Part shown: positions 27,176-36,268 of the stretch, piece after piece
Numbering within the stretch: the first letter of the stretch is position 1
Layout of the letters: the number at the start of each line of letters is the position of its first letter
Assembly: GCA_964534745.1 (NCBI GenBank)
Contig: CAZHQW010000008.1
Location: 1-64,000 of the forward strand
From: G020354785 sp964534745
GTDB taxonomy: Bacteria > Bacteroidota > Bacteroidia > Bacteroidales > UBA10428
Direction: 5' to 3'
Length of the DNA: 64,000 nucleotides
Program-made: the position numbers and the translations under genes
The notes under the pieces: model-generated
Seen by the model: the letters and a program-made list of their open reading frames with translations, nothing else
The model's database searches: none
What the model was told of the DNA's origin: nothing

Positions 27176-29698
27176 TCACTCAAGTATAAATTTCACTTTA
27201 TATACTCCTTTCCCACTAATTTTCATAAAGGCATAATTAGACGATTCCACCTTTTTGATACCGGTATCAACAGCTTTATCATTTACAAACGATGCTATAA
27301 CCTGTCTTCCTTCAGGTAATAAAACCTGTAAATCGGTTTCGTCCTGAGTCCCGGTAAAAGTAAGGTAAATCTCATTCTTTGTTTTAAGGTATTTATAACT
27401 TATATAGGCTTTTGATGCTTCGTATTTTATTGTTACACTTACTTCTTTTTCGTTTGCTGCTTCCCACCGGGGAGTAAGTAATACATTATTGAAAGACTGT
27501 CCCTGATCTTTAACTCCGGCCAGCCCTTCAACCAATGCATATACCACAGCAGCAGCACCCCAATTATCGGGAATACCCCCGGATATGATATCAGGTGTGA
27601 ACAAAACATCGGTGTCAGAAAGGCTTAGCCCTAAAACCATCCATTTGGTACCATCTTTTGCTGCATCAAATACAATTTCACTAATTAACTTATCGGGCTG
27701 AGGGTTATTTAGTCCATACACGCCTACGCCAACTTTATCTGAAAACTTGTTTTTTCCTGTCCATGCCACTTGAAGATTAGGCATTTGCTTTCTGTCTTGA
27801 GGCGCAGCAGGATACCACCAGGAAGTAATTTTTCCGGGTGTAATATAGTCCAAAGTACTACTCCCATCTGCATATCTTATTGTTATGCTTCCGCAAAAAG
27901 TAGTTTTATTCGCGGTATGGAGAAAATAAATTGATTTCGCCTTTTTACCCACATTTATCCTGGCTTGTTGCGCATAAGCTGAATCTTCAGACAAACCTAA
28001 ACAGGCCTTTCTGCCATTTTCCTCAGGGTCAATTATAGTAAACTCGATCCCTTTAAATATCTGCTTCCCGGTGGGGAATTCATGTAAATCGTTTTCACCT
28101 TCATTGGTCCAACCCATTACGCCCTTTTGTGTATTGCCTGCAAAATCGGTGTTTGCTACTTCTTTGAGGCTTATAGGTGTAAAAGTCCTCCCGGGCTCTT
28201 CCGGCATTTGACCACGATAGGTGCAATGAAGATAATTGTCAGTTTTCTTTGCTAATGCCAATTGTCTATCCAATATATCTACCCCGTATTGCTCAAAGCC
28301 ATGTTCGAAAGCCCCATGGGCCAATTCACCGGCTACAATGGAAGTTACACCCCCATTCATATAATTCCATTTTGAATTATGGCCTTCATATCCATTCTCA
28401 AAGGGAGGATAAATGGTATAGAATTCCCCGGGTGAAGTGGCAGGCATTTCCATTCTGATCTGCTGATAGGTATTAATAATATTCACCGCCTTATCGTGCG
28501 AAATCCCACGGTTTAAGGAGTAGGCGTTTGATAATGAAACCTGTGTTTTTTCGTCAACACCTAAATCTCTTTTAATTGAAGTATCCTCTGGGACATGATG
28601 CGTAAAAAATTCACCATTCCACGAAAGCTTGTTCAATCGGACTTCAAGATCGTCACTTAACTGCTGAATTTTTTCAGCCTCTTCTTTTCTGCCAGCAACA
28701 TTCAACATTTCACTCAAATAACGGCAAGCGGCGATCATCCCGGTATTATCGCCAAACATAATTCCAAATCGTGTATGTTCAGCAGTAACAATCATTGCAT
28801 CAGGCATATTTCCTTCTCCTACAGAGATAGCGGCATCTTCATCGTTCTGAAAATCCCATGTATCGATGGTATATCCCCGTTTAAGCAATTGATATTTATC
28901 TGACCATCTATACGGACTTGTAGTACTATATTCCAAAGCCTTAAGTGCTTTATCGATCATCCCTTTCATCCACTCCGTATCTCCTGTAGCCTTCCATGTG
29001 TAATAAATTCCTTCGATGAACAGATATTCCACATCATTTTCAACAGGGATACGGGTAAAAATCATGTCATTACCTTCAAAATACTTTACAAAATCTCCAT
29101 ACCTGAACCGTTGAATCCAATAGCTTCCGGGAGCCTGATCATAATTATCCCAGATCATGCCATCTTCCCGCTGTGAATCTCCATAAAGATCAATTCCGCT
29201 TTTAACCTCGGGATAGAAATACTTCATACCTTTCAATGTATGCACATGGTCGCGTAACCACCCCACAAAAGTGTGATAATATTGTCCATTAAACCGTCGT
29301 ACATCACTCTCACGTTTCCATTCTCCGGTCATGGAATGATAAAGCACATCGAGCAATTCCCTATATTTTCCGGAGGCATCATTTATTTCTGTTTTGCAAT
29401 CGACGGTGAACGTTATCATGTCAAGCAGAACACCCTTTTTGCTTTTCAATAAAATATTATGAGAGCCCAGAGTGCCGCCAACAACCATTTTCACTTTCTC
29501 TTCAATTTCAGAAGAAAAGTACCTGTAACTCTTGCCATCGTATACTTCAATTTGTCCTTTGGTTTCAGAGAAAATAACAAGCGTATCAAGAGGCTGGTAA
29601 GTCTCTTTCTTATCAACAATTTTTAAGGATAGTTGTGGAAAAACTGTTACACCAATAAACAAAAAAGCTATTAAAAGTAATATCCTTTGTTTTTTCAT
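27176..29698 (-). CDS. Secreted six-hairpin glycosidase-like protein, family uncertain
   Basis: This 840-residue protein has a signal peptide (ending VTVFPQ), an N-terminal beta domain and a long helical region (about 110-560) with the repeated aromatic/Gly/acid pattern of (alpha/alpha)6-barrel glycosidases: FVGWLRDHVHTLKGMKYFYP, DGMIWDNYDQAPGSYW, EGIYYTWKATGDTEWM, NAYSLNRGIS and KWNYMNGGVTSIVAGELAHG. A C-terminal beta domain with RITIRY-type strands and a HxxNKTTFCGS segment follows. Acidic residues in WLRDHVHT and DGMIWDNYD are candidate catalytic groups. It resembles distant relatives of glycogen-debranching/GH63-like enzymes but I cannot give a family. It lies between the unknown lipoprotein (24 bp upstream) and the GH78 gene (13 bp downstream), clearly in one operon. 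Confidence 0.72.
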   Translation of the reverse strand: MKKQRILLLIAFLFIGVTVFPQLSLKIVDKKETYQPLDTLVIFSETKGQIEVYDGKSYRYFSSEIEEKVKMVVGGTLGSHNILLKSKKGVLLDMITFTVDCKTEINDASGKYRELLDVLYHSMTGEWKRESDVRRFNGQYYHTFVGWLRDHVHTLKGMKYFYPEVKSGIDLYGDSQREDGMIWDNYDQAPGSYWIQRFRYGDFVKYFEGNDMIFTRIPVENDVEYLFIEGIYYTWKATGDTEWMKGMIDKALKALEYSTTSPYRWSDKYQLLKRGYTIDTWDFQNDEDAAISVGEGNMPDAMIVTAEHTRFGIMFGDNTGMIAACRYLSEMLNVAGRKEEAEKIQQLSDDLEVRLNKLSWNGEFFTHHVPEDTSIKRDLGVDEKTQVSLSNAYSLNRGISHDKAVNIINTYQQIRMEMPATSPGEFYTIYPPFENGYEGHNSKWNYMNGGVTSIVAGELAHGAFEHGFEQYGVDILDRQLALAKKTDNYLHCTYRGQMPEEPGRTFTPISLKEVANTDFAGNTQKGVMGWTNEGENDLHEFPTGKQIFKGIEFTIIDPEENGRKACLGLSEDSAYAQQARINVGKKAKSIYFLHTANKTTFCGSITIRYADGSSTLDYITPGKITSWWYPAAPQDRKQMPNLQVAWTGKNKFSDKVGVGVYGLNNPQPDKLISEIVFDAAKDGTKWMVLGLSLSDTDVLFTPDIISGGIPDNWGAAAVVYALVEGLAGVKDQGQSFNNVLLTPRWEAANEKEVSVTIKYEASKAYISYKYLKTKNEIYLTFTGTQDETDLQVLLPEGRQVIASFVNDKAVDTGIKKVESSNYAFMKISGKGVYKVKFILE

Positions 29699-29722
29699 CT
29701 GTTTATAATTTATTTTCGTTGG

Positions 29723-30877
29723 TCAGACAGATTCAGGTAGCCACCTTTTGATATGCTCCGGGTTACTGGTTCGAATGTCCCCCCTATTTATTGGATTTTT
29801 AATTTTTAAAACGCGATAGTATTTAAACGGAATAGAATTGATCCCCCTGTCCTCCCACTCTGAGAGCTTTCCTTCCCACGATTTATCCTGGTACCCCCAT
29901 AGACCTTCAGCATAAATGGGTTGCCCCTGGGCTATATCCACAATCACCATACCGTATTTCTTCAATGCATTAGCAACCACAGTTTCTTCTTTCGTTAAAT
30001 CGAACTGGCTTAAATCAAGTTGTGGGTCGAGTTGGATAACTGCCCCTTCGGGAATACCCCCTTCCACAAATCCATCGGTCCAGGATGCCGGATAAACAAA
30101 AATTTGTTTAGCAGCAAAACGTGTTGCACAAGAAAGCTTATGCCTGATTTCACCTTCCATTACTTCATCGTACCGGATCAATCCGGCAATAGCAGGAACA
30201 CCTGAAGCCCTGCTTGGCCCATGGAAATGAACACTCTCATCCTCTACATAACCCAGTTCATAGCTATTGAAAACGCCGTCTCCATCGAGCCGGTAAAACA
30301 TGCCGGTTTTTGACTGCCAGGAGCCATCTTCCAGTTGCTTTAGTCCCCACATATCCCAGGCTATCATCCTTTTCCAATCCACCACGGCAAAATGTGCATC
30401 CTCCTCTATATCAGGTCTTGCTCCGGCAGGAATTGGAACAGGATTGAAACCTGGTCCATGGCCAAAATGTGTCCTTTCATTTTTAGTAATCCAGACTTCT
30501 TTTTTCTTTTCATCCAAAGGGTGCTTTTTGACATGGACATATTCTGTATTTTCATCGACTTCATAAACAGGAATCGTCCACTTCCGAAAAACAGTGCCAA
30601 AATTTTCACCGGTAGGTTCCTGTTCAAGCATTTTTATCCATTTATCACTGCTGGGATCAATTTCCGGATTGTCACCGATGGGCTGATTCCAAAAACTATC
30701 ATCAGAAAAGAATCGTTGAACTGTTTCTTTCTCATTCACTGTATTGGATTCCTTTTTTGTAGATTCTGAACTTTGGCTGCCACAGTTCGAAAAGACCATT
30801 CCTATGATTATCAAAAGAAGTATGGTCTTTACTTTATGGCCTACTTTTATTAAATTGAATAATAGTCTTTTATCCAT
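29723..30877 (-). CDS. Conserved secreted lipoprotein of unknown function in the PUL
   Basis: The Met at 30877 gives a lipoprotein leader with lipobox FSNC in a 384-residue protein. The rest has fixed-looking motifs: FFSDDSFWNQPI, THFGHGPGFNPVPIP, VHFHGPSRASGVPAIAGLIR, PASWTDG and IPEGAVIQLDPQLDL. This order recalls a widespread uncharacterised family of secreted proteins in actinobacteria, planctomycetes and fungi (S/F-W-N, then S-R-A-S-G-x-P-x-x-x-G-L-I-R, then W-T-D-G, then a P-E-G-A-x-x-x-L-D-P segment). Its tight linkage to a six-hairpin protein and a rhamnosidase suggests a carbohydrate-active role, perhaps a new hydrolase or lyase. The conserved His and Asp residues are candidates for catalysis. 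No reaction can be named from sequence. Confidence 0.75.
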   Translation of the reverse strand: MDKRLLFNLIKVGHKVKTILLLIIIGMVFSNCGSQSSESTKKESNTVNEKETVQRFFSDDSFWNQPIGDNPEIDPSSDKWIKMLEQEPTGENFGTVFRKWTIPVYEVDENTEYVHVKKHPLDEKKKEVWITKNERTHFGHGPGFNPVPIPAGARPDIEEDAHFAVVDWKRMIAWDMWGLKQLEDGSWQSKTGMFYRLDGDGVFNSYELGYVEDESVHFHGPSRASGVPAIAGLIRYDEVMEGEIRHKLSCATRFAAKQIFVYPASWTDGFVEGGIPEGAVIQLDPQLDLSQFDLTKEETVVANALKKYGMVIVDIAQGQPIYAEGLWGYQDKSWEGKLSEWEDRGINSIPFKYYRVLKIKNPINRGDIRTSNPEHIKRWLPESV

Positions 30878-31111
30878 AGTACAAAATTTAATTTTGTTAG
30901 TCAAGAACTCAATTTAGTAAAAAAAATAACAACTAAACTTATCGGTAAAGCGGGAAAATATCCGAATCAGTTAGGGCATGTAGGAAATTCCATCGATGTT
31001 TTCAAATATTCGGCAAGGGTAGAAATTTCTTTAATCTCATTGTATATAAGTATTTAAATATTTTTTCCCGTCGCGAAGCTTAGATAAATTTTACAAATTT
31101 TTTTGAATATA

Positions 31112-33781
31112 CTATTTATTAGATGTGATTTCAAGTTTTTGACTTGCCGGTATTGTTATGTAATTAGCAAAGCTTATTATTAATTGATTATTTGTAAAGA
31201 TTATTTCTTTTGGTTCCAGTGCCTTATTGTTTAATCTAACCTTTATATTTTTGTTTTTTACAATTGATGATTTGATTTTTATTTCATGCAAATGCTGACT
31301 TCCGGTAAGTGTTTCAAGATAAACGGAACCATTTTTTTGAATGTAGTGTGCTGTACCATTTGGACCAGCAAAGAACATCTTGAAGTTTTGTTCCCTGTTT
31401 TTGGGTGCAAAGCTATATACCCCCTGTTTTATGGATAATCCCAAATATGCATTCATGATGGCCCATGCCGACATGGGTCGGTAGTAATGACCTCCAAACT
31501 CCTGATGATCCCAATATAACCCTGCCTTTCGGTAGCGGTCATCAACACCCTTTATCACTTTTAAACCCTCTTCGAGCATATCCTCATATATTAAGAACGA
31601 TGCAAAGGCTAACTCTACACCTGTCCAGGGAGTATTGGCCTGATCGACCCATAAATCAGAAGAGTGAATAGGGAAAAGTTCAGGATGTTCCGGCCATGAA
31701 CAGTTTCGCAGGAATGAATTATCGATAAACGATTTTTCCAGAATGCTCTCCAATGATTTTTTTACCTTTTCGGGTTCAATTAGGTATCCAATACCCGCAC
31801 AATGCGCTATCCATTGACCAATTAGCTGGTCAGTCAAGCATCCTTCATTAACGCCATTAACTCCATTATAATCATTTGAGAGCCTGTAATATGATCCATT
31901 CCATAACTTTTCATTCATTAATTGGTTTCCTTTTCTGGCTATAGCTTCATACTTTTCTTTCATTTCAGGTTCCCCCATTTCTTCAGCAGCTTGAGCAGCC
32001 ATGGTAAGTGCTGCAATCCACTGCGATTGAATATAAGAAGCCAGACCATACATCGGAAAGTTGTCGTAACTACACATAATACCTTCCATGTCGGGCATTT
32101 GATCACCATCTTTATCACGATGATTAAGGATGTAATCGATTCCCAGTTTGATGGAAGGCCACATCTCTCGGAGGTAAGCTTTGTCATTGGTCCAGAAATA
32201 ATCACGTAAAACCATCTGGATATAATTTGGCACTAAATCAACACGCTCGTATACGCCCCAGGTTCCATTATGATTAAAATCGGGATCGTAACCTAATCCA
32301 TGATTAATCTCACCCGCTTTGGTCTGTAATTCCCGGTGTGCACGCATCATTGACTTCTGCAGCTCCGGAAACAGGGCAACAACCATTTGAGATCCATAGA
32401 GCGCAACATCAATTGTGGCAGCGGCTCCCCATGATTGATAGGAGGAAAGACCTTCCCTTATCACATATTTTCCGGCTTTTGATAAAGTTGATGAGGTAAT
32501 AAAAGTATTTAGCTGCGAATTAACCTGATCAAGCACAAACTGTTCAATATCCGACTGATACATATTATCGACAAAGCGACGGCTCTCATTTTTTAAGGTA
32601 TCCCGGTTTTTTACAAAATACCCGGCAATATCTTCAAGGCTGTTAAGCGTATTCTGATAATAATGTCCAATATTTTTTGTGTATTTCAGGTTTGCACTAT
32701 ACCGTTCGGGCCAGCCTTTACCGGATGAAGCATTATCCGCTTTATACTGTACTGCGCCATAATTATTGGGAAAATACCAGTTCATAAAAAACACAGGGTG
32801 AAATTTATCCCCTTTGTTTAATTTATGAGACACGGCAATTGAGCTTAAGCATCGCTGATCATTGTCAAGGCCACTAATTCGACCAATTAAACGGCCATCT
32901 GTTGTTTTTGTGTTACGGTTTGGGGTGTCATCAATATTCGCTAGTTTTTTCGAAATCAGCAACATCTCGTAATAGGGGTGTTTGTGTTCCCATCCCAGAT
33001 AGTATGAAACTTCATCTTCGCCAATGGCACCAAGTCCCATTTGTCCGTAACTCGATTGTTTTTCATCCATCCCTTCAGCTTTATGGACAAAAAATTTATA
33101 GTCCTCTTTTTCGATTAATTCAGATGCAAAAGAGCGGTTTATCATATCGTAACCCACCAAATTTCTGAGTGTTCCCAAAAGCATCACGTCGACAGGTTTG
33201 TCGGTTTTAGAAACCAGCTCAAAATTAAAATAGATACCTGGTAAGGAAGAATTTGCCACATCGTGAGGAATAAATGGAGAGAAAGCTTCCATTTCAATAT
33301 CAAAAGGCATCTCTGAATCGGTGAATTTCATATGCACAAACGGAAAGCGGCCGCTGTATTCAATGTTCTCAACTGCTTCCATCCAGGGGTAATAATATAT
33401 AATTCCTTCCAATGCACCTTCACTTAGTGAATTATTTATTTGTAAAAGCTTTATTTTGGGCTGTTCCCCGTCAATTTGATAACGAACCAGAAAAAATAAA
33501 TAGCTATCATCCACATGCTTATTGGGTAATGTTGGAAGTTCAAAAACAGGACCCGTGCCATGTGGATAGTTGTTAAAGATGGACCAGTTATAAAAATTCC
33601 CATCTCGACGGAGTTCAATACTTCCGGTACCTATTCCCCCCAGGGCTATTCCGCTGCGAACTGCTGATGATGACGTATAAGTTTCTTTTAAGGGTATTTT
33701 ATTGTCAATGGATGAGTCCGGGTCACTGCAAGCAACCCATAATATTAATCCCAAAATGTAGAAAATCTGTTTAGTTTTCAT
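31112..33781 (-). CDS. GH116-type glycosidase, lipoprotein
   Basis: This 889-residue protein is a lipoprotein (lipobox WVAC) of the GH116 family, whose known members are beta-glucosidases, beta-xylosidases and glucosylceramidases. The N-terminal beta domain starts with the marker SGIALGGIGTGSIELRRDG. The (alpha/alpha)6 barrel contains YDPDFNHNGTWGVYERVDLV, DKDGDQMPDMEGIMCSYDNF and YIQSQWIAALTMAAQAAEEMG; the Asp of CSYDNF fits the general acid. The segment before IDVALYGSQ, where family members carry the nucleophile, reads SSYQSWGAAAT, and I could not place a Glu there with confidence. The end, WAIMNAYLGLSI, is typical. It is the first gene of the long minus-strand enzyme operon, 234 bp upstream of the 29723-30877 gene. 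Confidence 0.85.
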   Translation of the reverse strand: MKTKQIFYILGLILWVACSDPDSSIDNKIPLKETYTSSSAVRSGIALGGIGTGSIELRRDGNFYNWSIFNNYPHGTGPVFELPTLPNKHVDDSYLFFLVRYQIDGEQPKIKLLQINNSLSEGALEGIIYYYPWMEAVENIEYSGRFPFVHMKFTDSEMPFDIEMEAFSPFIPHDVANSSLPGIYFNFELVSKTDKPVDVMLLGTLRNLVGYDMINRSFASELIEKEDYKFFVHKAEGMDEKQSSYGQMGLGAIGEDEVSYYLGWEHKHPYYEMLLISKKLANIDDTPNRNTKTTDGRLIGRISGLDNDQRCLSSIAVSHKLNKGDKFHPVFFMNWYFPNNYGAVQYKADNASSGKGWPERYSANLKYTKNIGHYYQNTLNSLEDIAGYFVKNRDTLKNESRRFVDNMYQSDIEQFVLDQVNSQLNTFITSSTLSKAGKYVIREGLSSYQSWGAAATIDVALYGSQMVVALFPELQKSMMRAHRELQTKAGEINHGLGYDPDFNHNGTWGVYERVDLVPNYIQMVLRDYFWTNDKAYLREMWPSIKLGIDYILNHRDKDGDQMPDMEGIMCSYDNFPMYGLASYIQSQWIAALTMAAQAAEEMGEPEMKEKYEAIARKGNQLMNEKLWNGSYYRLSNDYNGVNGVNEGCLTDQLIGQWIAHCAGIGYLIEPEKVKKSLESILEKSFIDNSFLRNCSWPEHPELFPIHSSDLWVDQANTPWTGVELAFASFLIYEDMLEEGLKVIKGVDDRYRKAGLYWDHQEFGGHYYRPMSAWAIMNAYLGLSIKQGVYSFAPKNREQNFKMFFAGPNGTAHYIQKNGSVYLETLTGSQHLHEIKIKSSIVKNKNIKVRLNNKALEPKEIIFTNNQLIISFANYITIPASQKLEITSNK

Positions 33782-34201
33782 TTATAATTATTTGGCACAA
33801 GATTTAAAACACAAGTCACAGAATTATCCGGGTGCTTTTATCTATGCAAGCTTTCCTGCAGAAGTAAAATCAGATAATTTTGCCATTTCTAATTCAGAAA
33901 GATTTTTTCACAAATGTATTTGGATGGGCAGGATCTTTAGTTTGTCATTTTATTAAAGAGGTTAGTTATATTGTTTACTTCATTTTTTCGAGTATTTCCT
34001 GCCTTTAATTGTACCCTGGATTTAGTAATTATATACTATTTAAATGCTAATTATAAACCGGCCTCAATGTTTTGGACAAAATATTGGACTTAATCGGGGA
34101 AATATCGAACCATTTAAAAAATGATCAAACCTATTTTTGAGAAAATAATAGATTCGGTAAAAATGAATCTTTCAAGAAAAGAAAACACTAATACTATAAT
34201 A
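33782..34201. other. Divergent promoter region of the two PUL operons
   Basis: These 420 bp separate the GH116 operon (minus) from the GH97 operon (plus). I see no gene. The DNA is AT-rich. A minus-strand -7-like element lies at 33911-33918. On the plus side a TTTG at about 33952 followed 22 nt later by TATATTGT is a poor match. Near 34070-34095 the repeated half-sites TTTTGGACAAAAT and ATTGGAC might be an operator. The HTCS may control both directions from here. Confidence 0.4.
33911..33918 (-). promoter_or_regulatory. Candidate -7 element of the GH116 operon
   Basis: On the minus strand TACATTTG matches TAnnTTTG and lies about 130 nt before the GH116 start codon. No matching -33 TTTG is visible at 19-21 nt, so support is limited. 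Confidence 0.3.
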
Positions 34202-36163
34202 ATGATCAAATTTATTAAGCTTACCTTATGTGGCTTACTAATCACTCTATTGATTTCGTGTAATAAGGACACAACTTCATGGCACATTATCTCACCAAAC
34301 AAGTATATTAAAGTTGAGATAAGCAGAATTGAAACATCAAATTCCAATAAACTATACTATTCGGTTTATATTAAAAATGATGGTTCATACAAGCAAATCA
34401 TTGAACCTTCACCTTTGGGGATAATAAGAGAAGAAAGTATATTTATTGAAAACCTTCAGTTTATTTCATCCAAAACCACCAAAAATAAAAAGGTTGAATA
34501 CTCACTGTTATCAGGAAGCAAGCAAAAGTATAATAATACATATAATGAAATCAGTCTGGCATTTACAAACTATGAGCAGAAAAATATAAACCTGATATTC
34601 AGAGCCTTCAACAATGGTATGGCTTTTCAATACTTTTTCCCCGATAATAGCATTAAGCAGGTACGGATTGTTAAAGAACAGACAGGTTTCAACCTTGGTG
34701 ACGGTGACTTTTGGGCACATCCATACGATACGATAACCCATTGGAGTCCGGCTTACGAGACATTTTACGCAGGCCCGCTTAAAATTGGAACGAATGCTCC
34801 ATGGAACAAGAACGGCTGGGCTTTCCCCATGCTTTTTGAAACGAACAATTGCTGGGTATTTATTTCAGAATCTGGTTTTGACGGTTCATATGGAGCCAGC
34901 CATATTCATAGCAGTTGCGAAGATGGTGTTTATAAAATTAAATCTGCCGAAGCTGAGGAGTCCATGGGATATTACGATAATACATCTCATTCTGCATTAC
35001 CGTGGAAAACTCCATGGCGGTTCATTACTGTGGGAAAAACGCTGGATGATATTGTAGAATCGCATATGGCTATCGATCTGGCTTTCCCGAATCAAATTAA
35101 GAATACCAATTGGATTAAACCGGGCAGATCATCCTGGAGTTGGTGGTCAGAGAGTGATAGTCCGCAGGATTATGAAAGATTAGTGCCTTTTGTTGACCTG
35201 GCTGCTGAAATGGGATGGGAGTACTCACTTGTTGATGCCAATTGGAACCGCATAAAAAATGGATCACTTGAACAATTAGCCAAATATGCAGCAGGCAAAA
35301 ATGTCGGACTATTGATCTGGTATAATTCAGGTGGAAAGCATAATGTAGTAAGCGAAGAACCGCGTGATTTGATGGATAAGGGGGAGGTAAGAAGACAAGA
35401 GTTTAAACGAATAAGCAAACTTGGAATCAAAGGAATTAAAGTAGACTTCTTTCAGTCAGATAAACAGAAAATAATTAAGCATTATATCGAGATATTAGAA
35501 GATGCTGCAGATTATCAATTAGTTGTCAATTTCCATGGATGTACCTTACCGAGAGGTTGGCGCAGGACATACCCTAATTTGCTTGCAATGGAAGCCATAC
35601 GGGGAGGAGAATGCTATAAATTTGATGAAAATTATCCGGAAAAGGCACCTTCGCATATTGCAACCATACCATACCTGCGGGGTGTGGCAGGCCCAACAGA
35701 TTATACGCCCGGAGGTTTTTCAAACAGTACCTATCCACATTTAACTACTTATGGGTTTGAATTAGCTCTGCCAATTATCATTGAGTCTGGGATAACACAT
35801 TATGTAGAGACGCCGGAAAAGATAAAAAGCCTTCCTTCGTTTGCAATAAACTTATTAAAAATTTTTCCGGTTAGGTGGGATGACACTAAATACCTGGCCG
35901 GTTACCCTGGAAAAGAAGCAGTAATTGCCCGTAAGAAAGATAACATATGGTATGTTGGTTGTATTAACGGTGAGGATATTGAAAAAAAAATTAAACTTAA
36001 TTTATCAAGGATTGTACCATATGAAGCAGAAATATTAATTATTAATGACGGACATAGCAGCTGTAGTTTGGAAAGCAAAAGCATTATTCTTGAAAATAAT
36101 GAGATCGAAGTAAATATGCTTCCGTATGGTGGATTTGTGTGTATTATAGAAGTTAAGATATAA
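34202..36163 (+). CDS. GH97 glycosidase, retaining (alpha-galactosidase-like) type, lipoprotein
   Basis: The Met at 34202 begins a lipoprotein signal (MIKFIKLTLCGLLITLLISC); earlier in-frame Mets at 34121 and 34163 only add a charged tail. The 653-residue protein has the GH97 N-terminal beta-sandwich (SPNKYIKVEISRIE), a TIM barrel (WKTPWRFITVGKTLDDIVES, WSWWSESDSPQDYERL, YSLVDANW) and a C-terminal beta domain. GH97 contains inverting alpha-glucosidases such as SusB and retaining alpha-galactosidases. GIKVDFFQSD carries an Asp at about residue 415 and MEAIRGGE ends with Glu470; these are the positions of nucleophile and acid/base in the retaining group. I therefore expect alpha-galactosidase-type activity. 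It heads a three-gene plus-strand operon. Confidence 0.9.
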   Translation: MIKFIKLTLCGLLITLLISCNKDTTSWHIISPNKYIKVEISRIETSNSNKLYYSVYIKNDGSYKQIIEPSPLGIIREESIFIENLQFISSKTTKNKKVEYSLLSGSKQKYNNTYNEISLAFTNYEQKNINLIFRAFNNGMAFQYFFPDNSIKQVRIVKEQTGFNLGDGDFWAHPYDTITHWSPAYETFYAGPLKIGTNAPWNKNGWAFPMLFETNNCWVFISESGFDGSYGASHIHSSCEDGVYKIKSAEAEESMGYYDNTSHSALPWKTPWRFITVGKTLDDIVESHMAIDLAFPNQIKNTNWIKPGRSSWSWWSESDSPQDYERLVPFVDLAAEMGWEYSLVDANWNRIKNGSLEQLAKYAAGKNVGLLIWYNSGGKHNVVSEEPRDLMDKGEVRRQEFKRISKLGIKGIKVDFFQSDKQKIIKHYIEILEDAADYQLVVNFHGCTLPRGWRRTYPNLLAMEAIRGGECYKFDENYPEKAPSHIATIPYLRGVAGPTDYTPGGFSNSTYPHLTTYGFELALPIIIESGITHYVETPEKIKSLPSFAINLLKIFPVRWDDTKYLAGYPGKEAVIARKKDNIWYVGCINGEDIEKKIKLNLSRIVPYEAEILIINDGHSSCSLESKSIILENNEIEVNMLPYGGFVCIIEVKI

Positions 36164-36268
36164 TCTGTATTTGCAAATGGACTGAAAAAGCAACCAGATA
36201 ATTTGCTAACATAAAATTAAATAGTAACTTTTAAATCAATAAAAATACTTATCAAATACCTGGCTATA

